Assembly: GCF_008369325.1 (NCBI RefSeq)
Contig: NZ_VOBI01000019.1
Location: 62,001 to 126,000 of the forward strand
Length of the DNA stretch: 64,000 nucleotides
Direction: 5' to 3'
Origin: Pseudomonas sp. ANT_H12B
Lineage (GTDB): Bacteria > Pseudomonadota > Gammaproteobacteria > Pseudomonadales > Pseudomonadaceae
Part shown: positions 8,203 through 16,742 of the stretch, piece after piece
How positions within the stretch are numbered: position 1 is the stretch's first letter
Layout of the letters: each line of letters opens with the position of its first letter
Made by a program: the position numbers and the translations under genes
Notes under the pieces: generated by a model
Told to the model about the DNA's origin: nothing
Seen by the model: the letters and a program-made list of their open reading frames with translations, nothing else
The model's database searches: none

Positions 8203-9314
8203 TTTTTCGGCTCGTAGTCAGCGGGAATGAGATATTCGAAGTTGTCGCCCTTACCGCCCTTCTTGAGTTTCCTTTTGCCGTGCGGATCCTTCGGCTCAGG
8301 CTCGAAACCCTCAGGCGGCCCCACCTCCAACTTGGTCAGCATGCCCTGCTCGCTCAGGGTGTAGGTGATGCGCGAGATCAACATGTCTCGATCCATGCCA
8401 ATGATGGGATCGACCACTCGGGCGATCATGTTGTGCCGCCAAAGCTGGCCGTTGGTTTGCCGCCAGCCCTGCACCGTGTAAGACACGGTAAGGGCTTTGC
8501 CCATCCGGCTGCTGCTCTCCCAGCCCGCCCGTGCCTGCGCCAGTTCGTTGGTTACCTGGCCGGACTCCTGAATGATCAGTACGCGTTTGCGGGTCGTGCG
8601 ATCGTCAGTCAACGTGGCAGACACCTCCGCCGCATCAGCACCGTACTCAGTGTCCGTCCCGCTCTTCTGTCCCAGCACCTGGTATTCAGAAAACACGCCA
8701 GAAAAATCCAGCGACGCATCCCCGGTCTTTACGTTTTTGCCCACCTCGATTGCGTCGAAGGTGCGGCCACCGCTGCCAGGGCTGGCAAGCACCGCCGCAC
8801 CGCGGGCGTCGTCGGTGGAGAACACTCGAAACAATGTCAGCAGACGATCAATCGATGCGAAAGCTGTTTCGCCGGGCTCGATGGTGTGGTCGGAAAGCTT
8901 GCCGCCCTCGGGGATCTCGCTGTTTACCTTGATGCCATAGGGCGAAGCCAGCGCCTTGACGATGGACAGCACCGACTGATTGTTCCACTGGCCTGGCTTG
9001 TTAACCGCCGCACAGTCCACCAGGTCCGCCGTCAGTGATCGGCCGCTGACTGACTTCGTGATCTGCTTGTCGTCGTAACTGACCGGTGTGGCAAACACCC
9101 AAGCGGTCAACACCAGGTCATCACCGATCCGAACCTGGCACTTGTCGCCCTGCCTGATCGGGACGTTTTGAATCTGTCCCGGCCACTTCCATGTCAGCGA
9201 TAAATTGAAAGACCGGGCCTGATCCTCAAGCCCTGCGGTGATCTCTACCGATTTCCAGCCGAAGTAATCCAGGCCATCAACCGTGAGGCTGACTGCATTT
9301 TGATCATCAGGCAT
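8199..9314 (-). CDS. Baseplate hub protein, Mu gp44 (GpP/gpD) type
   Basis: The 371-residue protein begins MPDDQNAVSLTVDGLDYFGW, then shows NLSLTWKWPGQ, IRQGDKCQVRIGDDLVLTAW and GRSLTADLVDC, the standard order for Mu gp44/P2 gpD-like tail hub proteins that sit between tail tube and spike. The basic C-terminus ends KDPHGKRKLKKGGKGDNF. It is of normal length for the family. It starts two bases after the circularisation-protein stop and overlaps the spike start by four. Confidence 0.82.
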   Translation of the reverse strand: MPDDQNAVSLTVDGLDYFGWKSVEITAGLEDQARSFNLSLTWKWPGQIQNVPIRQGDKCQVRIGDDLVLTAWVFATPVSYDDKQITKSVSGRSLTADLVDCAAVNKPGQWNNQSVLSIVKALASPYGIKVNSEIPEGGKLSDHTIEPGETAFASIDRLLTLFRVFSTDDARGAAVLASPGSGGRTFDAIEVGKNVKTGDASLDFSGVFSEYQVLGQKSGTDTEYGADAAEVSATLTDDRTTRKRVLIIQESGQVTNELAQARAGWESSSRMGKALTVSYTVQGWRQTNGQLWRHNMIARVVDPIIGMDRDMLISRITYTLSEQGMLTKLEVGPPEGFEPEPKDPHGKRKLKKGGKGDNFEYLIPADYEPKK

Positions 9315-9316
9315 GG

Positions 9317-10597
9317 CTACCTCTGTGCGATTTTAATTGGCACCGCCGGCACAAAGCCCGGATGCCGAATTCGATTGCGCTGAACGACTTCGGGGGAACG
9401 AGTTGCATCGCCGAAGCGACGATAGGCCAGCACCAGCGCCGACAGCGTTTCAGGCGGCGTGATATCAACCAACCGCACCCCAGACTGAGCCACGGCTGTC
9501 AGGTGTTTCACCACGGACTGACGAAAACTGTTGAGCACCAGGTAATGCTCGGGGTCTGCCTTGAGCGACGCTTCGTGGATCGCCTCATTGAGGTTGTCGC
9601 GCAGTTCAATCACATCGTCAGCAACCGGCACATCCGGCCGAACAATAGGCTGGATCGCCTGGTGTTCAACCGACGGCATCGATTCAATTGACTCAGGCTG
9701 CGTGGCCACAGGCATTTCACTGACAATCAAACCGATCTGGACCAGAACTGAATCCTGCACCAGGTCCGCCGTCGCCTGCGATGCGGTCACTGTATCGGTA
9801 CCGCCGAGAGGGCTGACGGTGTTGATGCTACTGACCGACTCAGTCTGCTGCGAGGCTTCGGCCACTGCCCCCCGATATCCCGAGCCGGAGCCATCGCTGG
9901 AACTGGAACTGGAACTGGAACCGAAGAAGTCGAAGCCAGAAAAACTGGAGAAGTAGCTGGAGAAGAGCGACGAGAGCGTGCCCGGCGAATTCATCAGCGA
10001 CTGCGCGAAACCGGTGACGTCGGTGAAGACGCTCAAGAATGGCGCGAACTGCTGCCGAATCACGGAGAACACGCTCGACAGGCTGTTGCGCATCTGCAGC
10101 AGACCTAGTCGGGCTTTGTTCACCGTTGCCATGGTCGTCTTGTAGCGATTGAGCGATGAGGTCAATAGGCTTTCAGATGACTTCACCACCTGAGCCTGGG
10201 TGTTGACCCTTGCCGCAGGCGTCTTCAACGGCGCGTCCGGGTAAAACGTCAGGTCAAAGCTGACCATGCCACCGCCAACGCGGTCGTGCGACATCTCGCA
10301 CTCGCCGACCTTGACCTGCATTTTCCCAAGCCAGGGATGGACCAGCTCCCCGCCGCCCGGTGTGTTCAGCGCCTCGATCAACTTGTCTCGACGCTCGAAG
10401 CAGTCGTCGCCAATAACCCACGCCGTCATCTTGTGGACTTGGGATTGTTTGCCTAGCTGCTCAAAGAAGGGGGTATCCCGCTGCGGGAACTCATGCAGCT
10501 GGCCTTTCATGCCCACCGGCACCGACGCTTGGGGAATCAAGAAACTGATCCCCCGGAACGACGCCGGCAATAACTTATCTCGCCACGTCACGGTCAT
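9317..10597 (-). CDS. DNA circularisation N-terminal domain protein, Mu gp43-like
   Basis: The 426-residue protein opens with MTVTWRDKLLPASFRGISFL and contains LHEFPQRDTPFFEQLGKQ and LIEALNTPGGGELVHPW, the family signature of the DNA circularisation N domain found next to tape measures in Mu and SfV-like phages, where it acts in tail assembly. A low-complexity region around residues 220-245 contains eight serines encoded by a 6-base tandem repeat (9897-9920), which looks like a flexible linker. The start overlaps the tape measure stop by four bases. Confidence 0.8.
   Translation of the reverse strand: MTVTWRDKLLPASFRGISFLIPQASVPVGMKGQLHEFPQRDTPFFEQLGKQSQVHKMTAWVIGDDCFERRDKLIEALNTPGGGELVHPWLGKMQVKVGECEMSHDRVGGGMVSFDLTFYPDAPLKTPAARVNTQAQVVKSSESLLTSSLNRYKTTMATVNKARLGLLQMRNSLSSVFSVIRQQFAPFLSVFTDVTGFAQSLMNSPGTLSSLFSSYFSSFSGFDFFGSSSSSSSSDGSGSGYRGAVAEASQQTESVSSINTVSPLGGTDTVTASQATADLVQDSVLVQIGLIVSEMPVATQPESIESMPSVEHQAIQPIVRPDVPVADDVIELRDNLNEAIHEASLKADPEHYLVLNSFRQSVVKHLTAVAQSGVRLVDITPPETLSALVLAYRRFGDATRSPEVVQRNRIRHPGFVPAVPIKIAQR
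9897..9920. repeat. Four tandem copies of a 6-base unit (CTGGAA)
   Basis: The repeat encodes a Ser-Ser run in the circularisation-type protein. Copy-number change would alter the linker length by two residues per unit without shifting the frame, so it does not look like an on/off switch. Confidence 0.7.
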
Positions 10598-12066
10598 TGG
10601 CCGGGCCTCATAATGCCGATGGTTCGGGTGCCAACACTGGGCTTGATGCTCAGTCCTGGCTGATTGGTTTTGGCTGGGTCAATCGTCGTGCCGGGAGGCG
10701 CCCCATTGAGATTGATGTTGAGCTCACCATTGAGTTTCGGCGCCTGACCCGCCGCCGCCTGCTGGACCAGTCCACCAGATTGTGCAGCCAGGTTAGGCCG
10801 GCTCAACAGTTTTTCCGTGCTCGGCACGCCCATGCCGTTGCGCATCATCCGCTGATAACGCTGCGCGCCTTCGACAGCGCCGGCCTCGACTAAGGAACCA
10901 TCACCACCGCCTGGTCCCGCATTGCGCACACGCTGCTCTTCCGCAAACGCGCTAGCCTTGTTGGTCGCGGTTTTGATAATCCCTTCACCGCCCTCCCCGC
11001 CGCCGAAGTACTTCATGATCGGCTCGATGATCGGCTTCAGCTTTTCCCAAAGACCCCTGAACCATGCGGCGATTGGCTCCCAGTTATTGATGATCATTCC
11101 AAGGGGTGACCAGTCAAACATCTTCCCCATAAACTCCATGACCGGGGTAGAGACGGCGACCAACACCCCCCACAACGCAGAGAACAACTCAGTCAACGGT
11201 CCCCAGTTTTCCATGATCATTGGAATCGGTGTGTAGGCAAATGCCTGCTTGAACCAACCCCACAGGACCATTGCCGGGGCCCGGATCTTTTCCCAGATCG
11301 CCTGGAAGTAAGGCGCCACTGTTGACCAGTTCGCGATGAGCAGGCCAGCGGCAAGCGCAATGCCACGAACAATGATCCCGATTGGTGACATGGCCGTAAC
11401 TGCGCTCATGATTTTGGTCACCACAATGGCGCCCATCACTGCGACCCGCAGCACAGCAAAGGCAAACGCGGCGCCGAGCACGCCCCGGATTACCCCGGGA
11501 TGCGCCTTGGCCAGTTCAGACATTTGCGTGATGGCCGGCCCTATTTGATCCATAAAAGCATTGAACGGAGGCAGGAGTGCGCCGCCGACCTCAACCCCCA
11601 GGCGGGTGACCTTGTTGGTCAGCAACTGCATGGCGTTGGCCGTGGTGGCCGACCGCGCGGTGTATTCACTTTCCATCGAGCCGGCAAACTTGCCCTCTTT
11701 CCCGACAGCCGTGAAGCTGGACTTCAAAAGATCCAGGTTGGTCAACAGCGGCGCGATGGCCGAGACCGACTCGGTACCGAACAACTGGGTGAGCAATCCG
11801 GCCTGTTTCGCCGGATCGACCTTGGCGATACGCTCCAGCACGTCCTCGATCGTACCCTGCGCATCCTTTTGCATGCCCTTCGAAACTTGCTTCACATCCA
11901 GGCGCAACGACTTGAACGCCTCCGACTGCTGCTTGGTGGCTGCGCTGCCCTTGGTCAGCGACAGCATAAAGTTCTTCATGCCCGTCGCAGCGACTTCACT
12001 CGGAACACCAACGCCCGCAAGCGTCGCGCCCATTGCCGCAACCTGCCCCGCGGATAGCCGCGCCAT
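10594..12066 (-). pseudogene. Phage tail tape measure protein (TP901 type), 5' truncated
   Basis: The remaining 490 codons begin inside the conserved TP901 core: ARLSAGQVAAMGATLAGVG and SEVAATGMKNFMLSL (residues 2-35), a stretch that normally lies 150 or more residues into the protein. After it come hydrophobic and Ala-rich segments (about 190-300) with repeated WxPxxxxIxNWxP motifs, and a Gly-rich end. In-frame TGA lies two codons before the first ATG (12070-12072), so the true N-terminus is missing. Tape measure proteins set tail length and carry the injection segment. Loss of the N-terminal part should prevent normal tail assembly. The cut abuts a truncated methyltransferase on the other strand. 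Confidence 0.8.
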
Positions 12067-12075
12067 TCCTCACCG
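12050..12075. other. Deletion junction within the prophage
   Basis: Two divergent genes, the tape measure leftward and the cytosine methyltransferase rightward, both lose their 5' parts within these few bases. Between them an intact phage would carry tail tube, sheath, head, packaging and regulatory genes. A single large internal deletion explains this. The exact breakpoint cannot be fixed from this sequence alone. Confidence 0.7.
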
Positions 12076-12860
12076 AGTGCGCCAACGGCTCATCACAGCG
12101 GAACTTCGATGCGCAGGAGCCGCTGCGAACTCAGGTCGCACAGGTCAAGGGTGGACACTTCGCCATGGTCGCCGCACACATGACGGCTTTTGGTCAGAAT
12201 GCAGCGGGCAGCTCGCCCGAGGAGCCAACGCAGACAGTGCTGGCTGGGGCCGCGCGTCACGGCATCGTTGCCGCGTTCTTCGAACAGGCGAATGGCGGGT
12301 ATTACAAAGGTGATGGCCGTTCGGCCTACGACCCCATCTCCACCATCTGCCAATCCGGCGCCAATCAGCGGCTGGTCAACGCCTACCTGGTGAAGTATTA
12401 CGGCAACGAGAAGGATGGCATTTCGCTCACTGAGCCGATGCATACCCTGCCCACGAAGGACCGTGTTGCACTGGTCGAGGTTGTGCAGGTGCCGGACACG
12501 CTGACGCCGGAACAGATGGAAGGCGCCCGCCGCTGCGCCGCCTTCATGCATGAGTACTTGCCGGAGCACTTCAAAGACCCCGCCGAAATGGTGATGGTCG
12601 GTGGCTATGTGCTGGTGGACATCACCTTGCGCATGCTGCAACCGCCAGAGCTGAAGGCAGCGCAGGGCTTCGACAAGGGATACATCATCGACCGGGGGCT
12701 GTTTGTTGACCCTGTCACCGGCGCCGAAGAGTGGCGCGACATCAACAAGACGGACCAGGTCCGGCTGATCGGCAACAGTGTCTGTCCGGATGAAGCCGAG
12801 GCACTGGTCGCGGCCAACGCCGCCGACATCATCGAACTTTATCAGCGCCTCGCGGCGTAA
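12066..12860 (+). pseudogene. C5 cytosine DNA methyltransferase, C-terminal remnant
   Basis: The frame keeps only the C-terminal part of a phage Dcm-type methyltransferase: ECANGSSQRNF and EPLRTQVAQVKGGHFA repeats, AAQGFDKGYII (motif IX region) and QVRLIGNSVCP (motif X) near the end. The SAM-binding motif I, the catalytic Pro-Cys (motif IV) and ENV (motif VI) are absent, because the gene is cut at about 12,066. It can have no methylating activity. It heads a run of plus-strand early-type genes reaching the integrase. Confidence 0.8.
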
Positions 12861-12901
12861 CCCACTCCACCGCCCGGGCATGACCCGGCATAGGACGCCC
12901 C

Positions 12902-13399
12902 ATGCCCACACAAAATATCCGAACCATCGTTACCGATTCTCTTATGGGGATGATTGCAGCCGTTACGCAGACAACGCCGCCGGCGAACGAGCCGCCACCG
13001 CCATTCATCCAAGGGCCTATTGACCGCGCCGTGGACCGCATTCGGGCATTCGTTGCCCCGGGCGTCACCCTTGCAGCCACCCGTGAAAATCGGGTGTATG
13101 TCGCCGGGCCAATGACCGGCATCGAGGACTTCAACTACCCGGCCTTCAACGCGGTCGCCGAGCAGCTCCGCGCCCAGGGCTACGAAGTCGAGAACCCAGC
13201 AGACCACGGCATCGTCGAGGGTGCGGTCTGGGCCGACTACATGGCCTACGACCTGACGCGGCTGGGGCTGTGCGGCGTGATTGCCCTGCTGCCCGGATGG
13301 GAAAGATCGGAGGGTGCGAAGCTCGAAGTTCAAATCGCCCACCGCCTCGGCATGACGGTTGTGAATGCCCATGATCTGGTATCGATGGAGATTGCATGA
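12902..13399 (+). CDS. DUF4406-type (nucleoside deoxyribosyltransferase-fold) phage protein
   Basis: The 165-residue product has a Pro-rich N-terminal extension (about 1-58) and then the DUF4406-like domain: RVYVAGPMTGIEDFNYPAFN (61-80), GYEVENPADHG, ADYMAYDL, LGLCGVIALLPGWERSEGA and KLEVQIAHRLGM. The family resembles nucleoside 2-deoxyribosyltransferases and is frequent in phage accessory regions, perhaps acting on nucleotides. The role here is not known. The next gene overlaps its stop (ATGATGAG, start at 13399), so they form one operon. Confidence 0.7.
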   Translation: MPTQNIRTIVTDSLMGMIAAVTQTTPPANEPPPPFIQGPIDRAVDRIRAFVAPGVTLAATRENRVYVAGPMTGIEDFNYPAFNAVAEQLRAQGYEVENPADHGIVEGAVWADYMAYDLTRLGLCGVIALLPGWERSEGAKLEVQIAHRLGMTVVNAHDLVSMEIA

Positions 13400-13686
13400 T
13401 GAGTGCAGTAAAGCGTTACGGGCACATCAGCTACCTGGTGGAAGCCTGCCCGCAGATCATGAAGCTTTACCCGAGCATGACGGTTTACGTGCTGGCCAGC
13501 GACTTCGACCGGGTCGCCGCCGAGCGTGACGCCCTGCAGCTGCGCCTGAACGCAGCGGATCAGCGGATTGATGAGCTTACCGCTCAGCACCATAGCGAGG
13601 ACTCGCTCGATATGGTCGCGCCATCCCACGAAATCCCCGGCACATCGGGCATGCGCCTGAACATGCTGGCCAACCAAGGCGAATAG
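13399..13686 (+). CDS. Small phage protein with a coiled coil
   Basis: The 95-residue product starts MSAVKRYGHISYLVEAC. From about residue 38 to 68 it has a heptad-like charged helix (FDRVAAERDALQLRLNAAD) suggesting a coiled coil, followed by a disordered polar tail. I do not recognise a family. The start is taken at the second of two adjacent ATGs that overlap the stop of the DUF4406 gene. Confidence 0.55.
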   Translation: MSAVKRYGHISYLVEACPQIMKLYPSMTVYVLASDFDRVAAERDALQLRLNAADQRIDELTAQHHSEDSLDMVAPSHEIPGTSGMRLNMLANQGE

Positions 13687-13688
13687 CG

Positions 13689-13925
13689 ATGAGCAATCGT
13701 CCAGTAGTTCGAACCACCACCGGCGCGACAGTGACCCTAACGATCGAGCTCTCAAACATTGGAAGCTGGGGGCCGGATTGTAAGATCGATCAGGTTTATC
13801 GGCAGGCCAGGGAAGAGGCCATCGGCCGAATCAATCGCGCATTCAAGGACGACCAGCGAGGCGTTCGAATCCTTGGCCCTGTGGTCGTGAAGGCGATAAC
13901 AACGGATGTCGAGCTGCGCAGGTAA
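13689..13925 (+). CDS. Small hypothetical phage protein
   Basis: A 78-codon frame two bases after its upstream neighbour, product MSNRPVVRTTTGATVTLTIEL and so on. It has a short beta-rich N-terminus, an amphipathic helix with REEAIGRINRAF, and a basic end. Tight spacing and codon use like its neighbours support it being real. Function is not recognisable. Confidence 0.55.
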   Translation: MSNRPVVRTTTGATVTLTIELSNIGSWGPDCKIDQVYRQAREEAIGRINRAFKDDQRGVRILGPVVVKAITTDVELRR

Positions 13926-14015
13926 GCTCACCGCGCGAGGAGTACATCTGTACTCCACCCCTCTGTAACTCCCTCCCCCTTAAAAGTCAGCCGCTATAGC
14001 GGCAAAGGAACAGTC

Positions 14016-14600
14016 ATGCCTGAAGCAAAGGTTGTGATGTACGAATCTCCGGAAGCGGCCAGCATTCAAACCGTCACCGGCTGGGTCGGCGCCGATGGTC
14101 GCTTCTGGGGTAATGATGAGCACATGGCCCGGTATTGCGGCTCGACTCATCGCCATTGCGAGAAGAACCCAGATCACCCGATCTACGAAGTGCGCAGCTG
14201 GTGCAAGCAGTGCTACCAGGAAAGCCGCCAAGCGAAGTTTGCGGCAATGCCAGTCAAAGAGTGGGGTGGTGAGCCGCTGGTTATCTTCGACGGCGATGAG
14301 TATTTCTTTGACGAAGACAGTCTGCGCGACTACCTCATTGAGAGCGACATTGACCTGGCCGACCTGCAGATTTGTATCTGTGAGCCGAACATGCCGAGAG
14401 AAATCGACCCGTCAGACGTCTTCTGTGATGACTTGCCGGAGGACGGCGAGATCCGGGACGAGCAGGTAGTGGCGGCATTCGACCTGCTGAACGAGGTGAT
14501 CCGCCAGTCTGAACCACTGTCGTGGTCGGAGGGGAAGTTTGCCGCAAAACTCCCTCAGGCGCTTCTCGATGAGATCGCCACTTCCAGGGTGACGCCATGA
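14016..14600 (+). CDS. Hypothetical acidic phage protein with a Cys/His cluster
   Basis: The 194-residue product is strongly acidic. An N-terminal half carries CGSTHRHCEKNPDHP and WCKQCYQES (about 42-71), a Cys/His arrangement that could bind zinc. It then has a run with FDGDEYFFDEDSLRDYL and a C-terminal segment with AAFDLLNEVIRQSEP. Similar proteins occur in Pseudomonas prophages without assigned function. The stop overlaps the next small frame by four bases (ATGA). Confidence 0.55.
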   Translation: MPEAKVVMYESPEAASIQTVTGWVGADGRFWGNDEHMARYCGSTHRHCEKNPDHPIYEVRSWCKQCYQESRQAKFAAMPVKEWGGEPLVIFDGDEYFFDEDSLRDYLIESDIDLADLQICICEPNMPREIDPSDVFCDDLPEDGEIRDEQVVAAFDLLNEVIRQSEPLSWSEGKFAAKLPQALLDEIATSRVTP

Positions 14601-14656
14601 TCCTCCCCGCCCTCGCCTACATGGCCTGGCTCATCTACACGGGGCCGCGGCGATGA
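14597..14656 (+). CDS. Nineteen-residue overlapping small ORF
   Basis: ATGA couplings join this 19-codon frame to both neighbours: its ATG overlaps the preceding stop and its stop overlaps the next ATG at 14653. The product, MILPALAYMAWLIYTGPRR, looks like one short membrane helix with a basic end. It could be a real mini-membrane protein or just a translational relay between two genes. Confidence 0.35.
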   Translation: MILPALAYMAWLIYTGPRR

Positions 14657-14964
14657 GAAGTGTCCGCCGATTCGTAGATGATCCATCAGCCGAATACGGT
14701 TTCCGCTCGGTGCCATCGACCTATGAGGACGCCGAGAAAATCACCGGCTTCCGACTGGATCGTCGCGTCAACTACTCGATCAGTGTCGAAGGGGAAGTTG
14801 AGCAGGAAAGCTGGTGCACCCTGGATTGCTCCGGATGCAGCTGTGGTTGCGAAGGCGGCTGCGGATGCGGGCCTTCCGCTGGATGCAGCGAGTGTGGATA
14901 CACCGGCAAACGACGGCATCACTTCGGCTTCCCACCATCCCCGCCAGATCGCAACAACCCCTAA
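14653..14964 (+). CDS. Cys-rich small phage protein
   Basis: The 103-residue product has an ordinary N-terminal half and then a dense Cys/Gly cluster at about residues 56-82 (CTLDCSGCSCGCEGGCGCG followed by CSECG), ten cysteines in under 30 residues. This suggests binding of metal ions such as zinc. The last 20 residues are Pro/His/Arg-rich. It sits in the early region between hypothetical genes. No family is recognised. Confidence 0.5.
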   Translation: MRSVRRFVDDPSAEYGFRSVPSTYEDAEKITGFRLDRRVNYSISVEGEVEQESWCTLDCSGCSCGCEGGCGCGPSAGCSECGYTGKRRHHFGFPPSPPDRNNP

Positions 14965-15014
14965 CCCCTCTTCCACCTACCAGCCTGCCGGTGAACGGCG
15001 GGCGAGGAATCGCT

Positions 15015-15320
15015 ATGTCTGAGAAACCACTTACGCCAGGTCCCTGGGCTGTTCATCGCCGGATGAAAGATTGCGTGACCTTCACTGGCAAGCACGGGGA
15101 GGAAAACCTTTTCCTCGAAAACGTCGACGGGTATTTCGCCTGCCAGAGCCCGACTGATGCACGCCTGATCTCGGCAGCACCAGAGCTGTTGCGCGCGGCC
15201 CGAAAAGTTCTCGCAGGCCTCAACGCACGAATCGATGAAGCCAGCGCCAGCGGCTCACTGGTTCCTGTCTTTGATGGGATCGCCGAACTGCATGACGCGA
15301 TAACCAAAGCCACTCAATAA
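15015..15320 (+). CDS. Hypothetical phage protein with an Ea22-like segment
   Basis: The 101-residue product begins MSEKPLTPGPWAVHRRM and contains DARLISAAPELLRAARKVLAGL (with ISAAPELL at about 55-62). This motif is common to many small phage early proteins of unknown role. The ATG at 15015 is preceded by a GAGGAAT ribosome site. It lies 36 bases before the excisionase-like gene. Confidence 0.6.
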   Translation: MSEKPLTPGPWAVHRRMKDCVTFTGKHGEENLFLENVDGYFACQSPTDARLISAAPELLRAARKVLAGLNARIDEASASGSLVPVFDGIAELHDAITKATQ

Positions 15321-15356
15321 CCACCTTCTGCCGCCACGCGCGGCATGGAGCATCAA

Positions 15357-15551
15357 ATGTTTCTGACCGCTGAAGAAGTGGCCGAACTTACCGGCTACAC
15401 GAAGCCTGGCGCCCAGATCAAATGGTTGCAGGCGGAAAAATATGGATTCGCCGTCGATGGACATGGCAAGCCCAAGGTGCTGCGCCAAGTTGTCATTGGT
15501 CGGCTCGGTGGTATTCAATCGAAGAAAGGCCCGGAACTCCGGCTCGCATAA
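15357..15551 (+). CDS. DUF4224 / excisionase-like DNA-binding protein
   Basis: The 64-residue product MFLTAEEVAELTGYTKPGAQ resembles the DUF4224 family, a winged-helix, excisionase-like protein typically encoded just before phage tyrosine integrases. GGAG six bases upstream favours the ATG at 15357 over the one at 15345. It probably binds the attachment region and biases the integrase toward excision. It ends 12 bases before the integrase start. Confidence 0.75.
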   Translation: MFLTAEEVAELTGYTKPGAQIKWLQAEKYGFAVDGHGKPKVLRQVVIGRLGGIQSKKGPELRLA

Positions 15552-15563
15552 GGAAGGTAGAGA

Positions 15564-16541
15564 ATGCGCCCTCGCAAGAAAGACCGGCACTTGCCGGCGT
15601 GCATGTACCAAAAGCACGGGGCTTACTACCTGGTGCGCAAAGGCAAATGGATGCGCCTGGGCACGGACTTCCAGGCGTCACTGGTCGCATATGCCAAGGC
15701 AATCGACAAAGGCAATCAGGGCGGCATGTCCAAGCTGATCGACGATGCCCTGGCGAACATGGCTCCGAAGCTTGCGGCCAATACCGTCAAGCAATACGAG
15801 GCTGCAGCAGTCAGGCTCAAGGAAGCGTTCGCCGACTTCGAGCCCCGCGACGTGCTACCGCGCCACGTGGCCGCGTTGAAAATGCACATGGCCAGCACGC
15901 CAAACATGTCAAACCGGGTGATTTCTTTTCTGAGGATGGTGTTCATGTACGCGCTGGAGAGTCAGATGGTGGACTCAAACCCCTGCACAGGGATCCGGCG
16001 ACATACGGAGAATCGACGCGATCGGTATATATCCGATGCTGAGTTCGCAAAAATCTGCGAGAAGGCGAGCCCGAACATGCGGGTTATTTACGAGATGTGC
16101 TACCTGACCGGTCAGCGGATCAGCGATGTGCTGGCCATCCACCTTTCAGATATCAGTGAGGAAGGTATTGCGTTCAAGCAACAGAAGACCGGGGCCCGAC
16201 TTATCGTCCGGATGAGTTCAGACCTCGAAGCCCTGGTCGCACGGATCAAGGCATTGCCTCGAACCATTCGCGGCCTGACGTTGTTCTGTTCGCCCCGCGG
16301 TGGGAAGCCGGTTCATTACAGCTCGGTGAAGGATGCATTCAACCGCAACTGCAAGGCTGCCGGGGTCGTCGGTGCAACGCTGCATGACCTCAGGGCGAAG
16401 TCGCTGACCGACACAGACAAGCAGGGCAACAACGCACAGAAGCTCGGCGGCCACACCGATGCGAAGATGACGGCACGCTACCTGCGTCTGCGTGAAACCG
16501 ACATCGCAGAGCCGCCAATGATGCCAAAGGCAAAGCAATAA
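15564..16541 (+). CDS. int: Phage tyrosine recombinase (integrase)
   Basis: The 325-residue integrase has an N-terminal arm-binding region (1-60), a core-binding SAM-like domain (about 60-140) and a catalytic domain with Arg185 (TGQRISD), His274-x-x-Arg277 (HDLR), His297 (LGGHTDAKM) and nucleophile Tyr306 (TARYLRL). All catalytic residues expected of the family are present. AAGGAAGG precedes the ATG. It lies between the excisionase-like gene and the mutS-side attachment copy, and most likely catalysed insertion into mutS. It may still be active on the remnant. Confidence 0.92.
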   Translation: MRPRKKDRHLPACMYQKHGAYYLVRKGKWMRLGTDFQASLVAYAKAIDKGNQGGMSKLIDDALANMAPKLAANTVKQYEAAAVRLKEAFADFEPRDVLPRHVAALKMHMASTPNMSNRVISFLRMVFMYALESQMVDSNPCTGIRRHTENRRDRYISDAEFAKICEKASPNMRVIYEMCYLTGQRISDVLAIHLSDISEEGIAFKQQKTGARLIVRMSSDLEALVARIKALPRTIRGLTLFCSPRGGKPVHYSSVKDAFNRNCKAAGVVGATLHDLRAKSLTDTDKQGNNAQKLGGHTDAKMTARYLRLRETDIAEPPMMPKAKQ

Positions 16542-16562
16542 CCTGTTCAAAATCTAGGCACA

Positions 16563-16588
16563 AAAAAGCCGCATCTCTGCGGCTTTTT
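16563..16588. terminator. Bidirectional terminator after the integrase
   Basis: A perfect 11-bp stem (AAAAAGCCGCA / TGCGGCTTTTT) with a 4-base loop. It can stop integrase transcription from the left and the kinase/small-gene pair coming from the right. Confidence 0.85.
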
Positions 16589-16601
16589 CGAACCCTTGGG
16601 C

Positions 16602-16742
16602 TCAACCTGCTTTCAGAATTTTCAGCTGACGCTCAGTGGCTCGTTGCAGCACAGCTTCGTAGACGCGCTTCTTTTTGTCTGAAGATGCACAGCGGAAGAA
16701 ATCCGAAAACGGAGTCGAACGCGCGGCTTGTACTTTTTTCAT
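16602..16742 (-). CDS. 46-residue basic protein coupled to the zeta-like kinase
   Basis: The frame starts at an ATG overlapping the stop of the upstream kinase gene (ATGA). It encodes MKKVQAARSTPFSDFFRCAS, then SDKKKRVYEAV and RATERQLKILKAG. It is short, basic and helical. The overlap, shared strand and the following terminator indicate a two-gene operon. I do not recognise the family with certainty. A downstream antitoxin or accessory role is conceivable, though classical zeta systems place the epsilon antitoxin upstream. Confidence 0.6.
   Translation of the reverse strand: MKKVQAARSTPFSDFFRCASSDKKKRVYEAVLQRATERQLKILKAG

Noticed and set aside
9897..9920. Tandem repeat as a phase-variation switch
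   Set aside because: The unit is six bases, so copy-number changes keep the reading frame.
12064..12066. The ATG at 12066 as a genuine tape measure start
   Set aside because: It falls inside the conserved TP901 core, a stop lies two codons upstream and no ribosome site precedes it. The 5' end is missing.
1784..12066. A functional R-type tailocin
   Set aside because: Sheath, tube and an intact tape measure are missing, so the cluster cannot build a complete contractile particle by itself.
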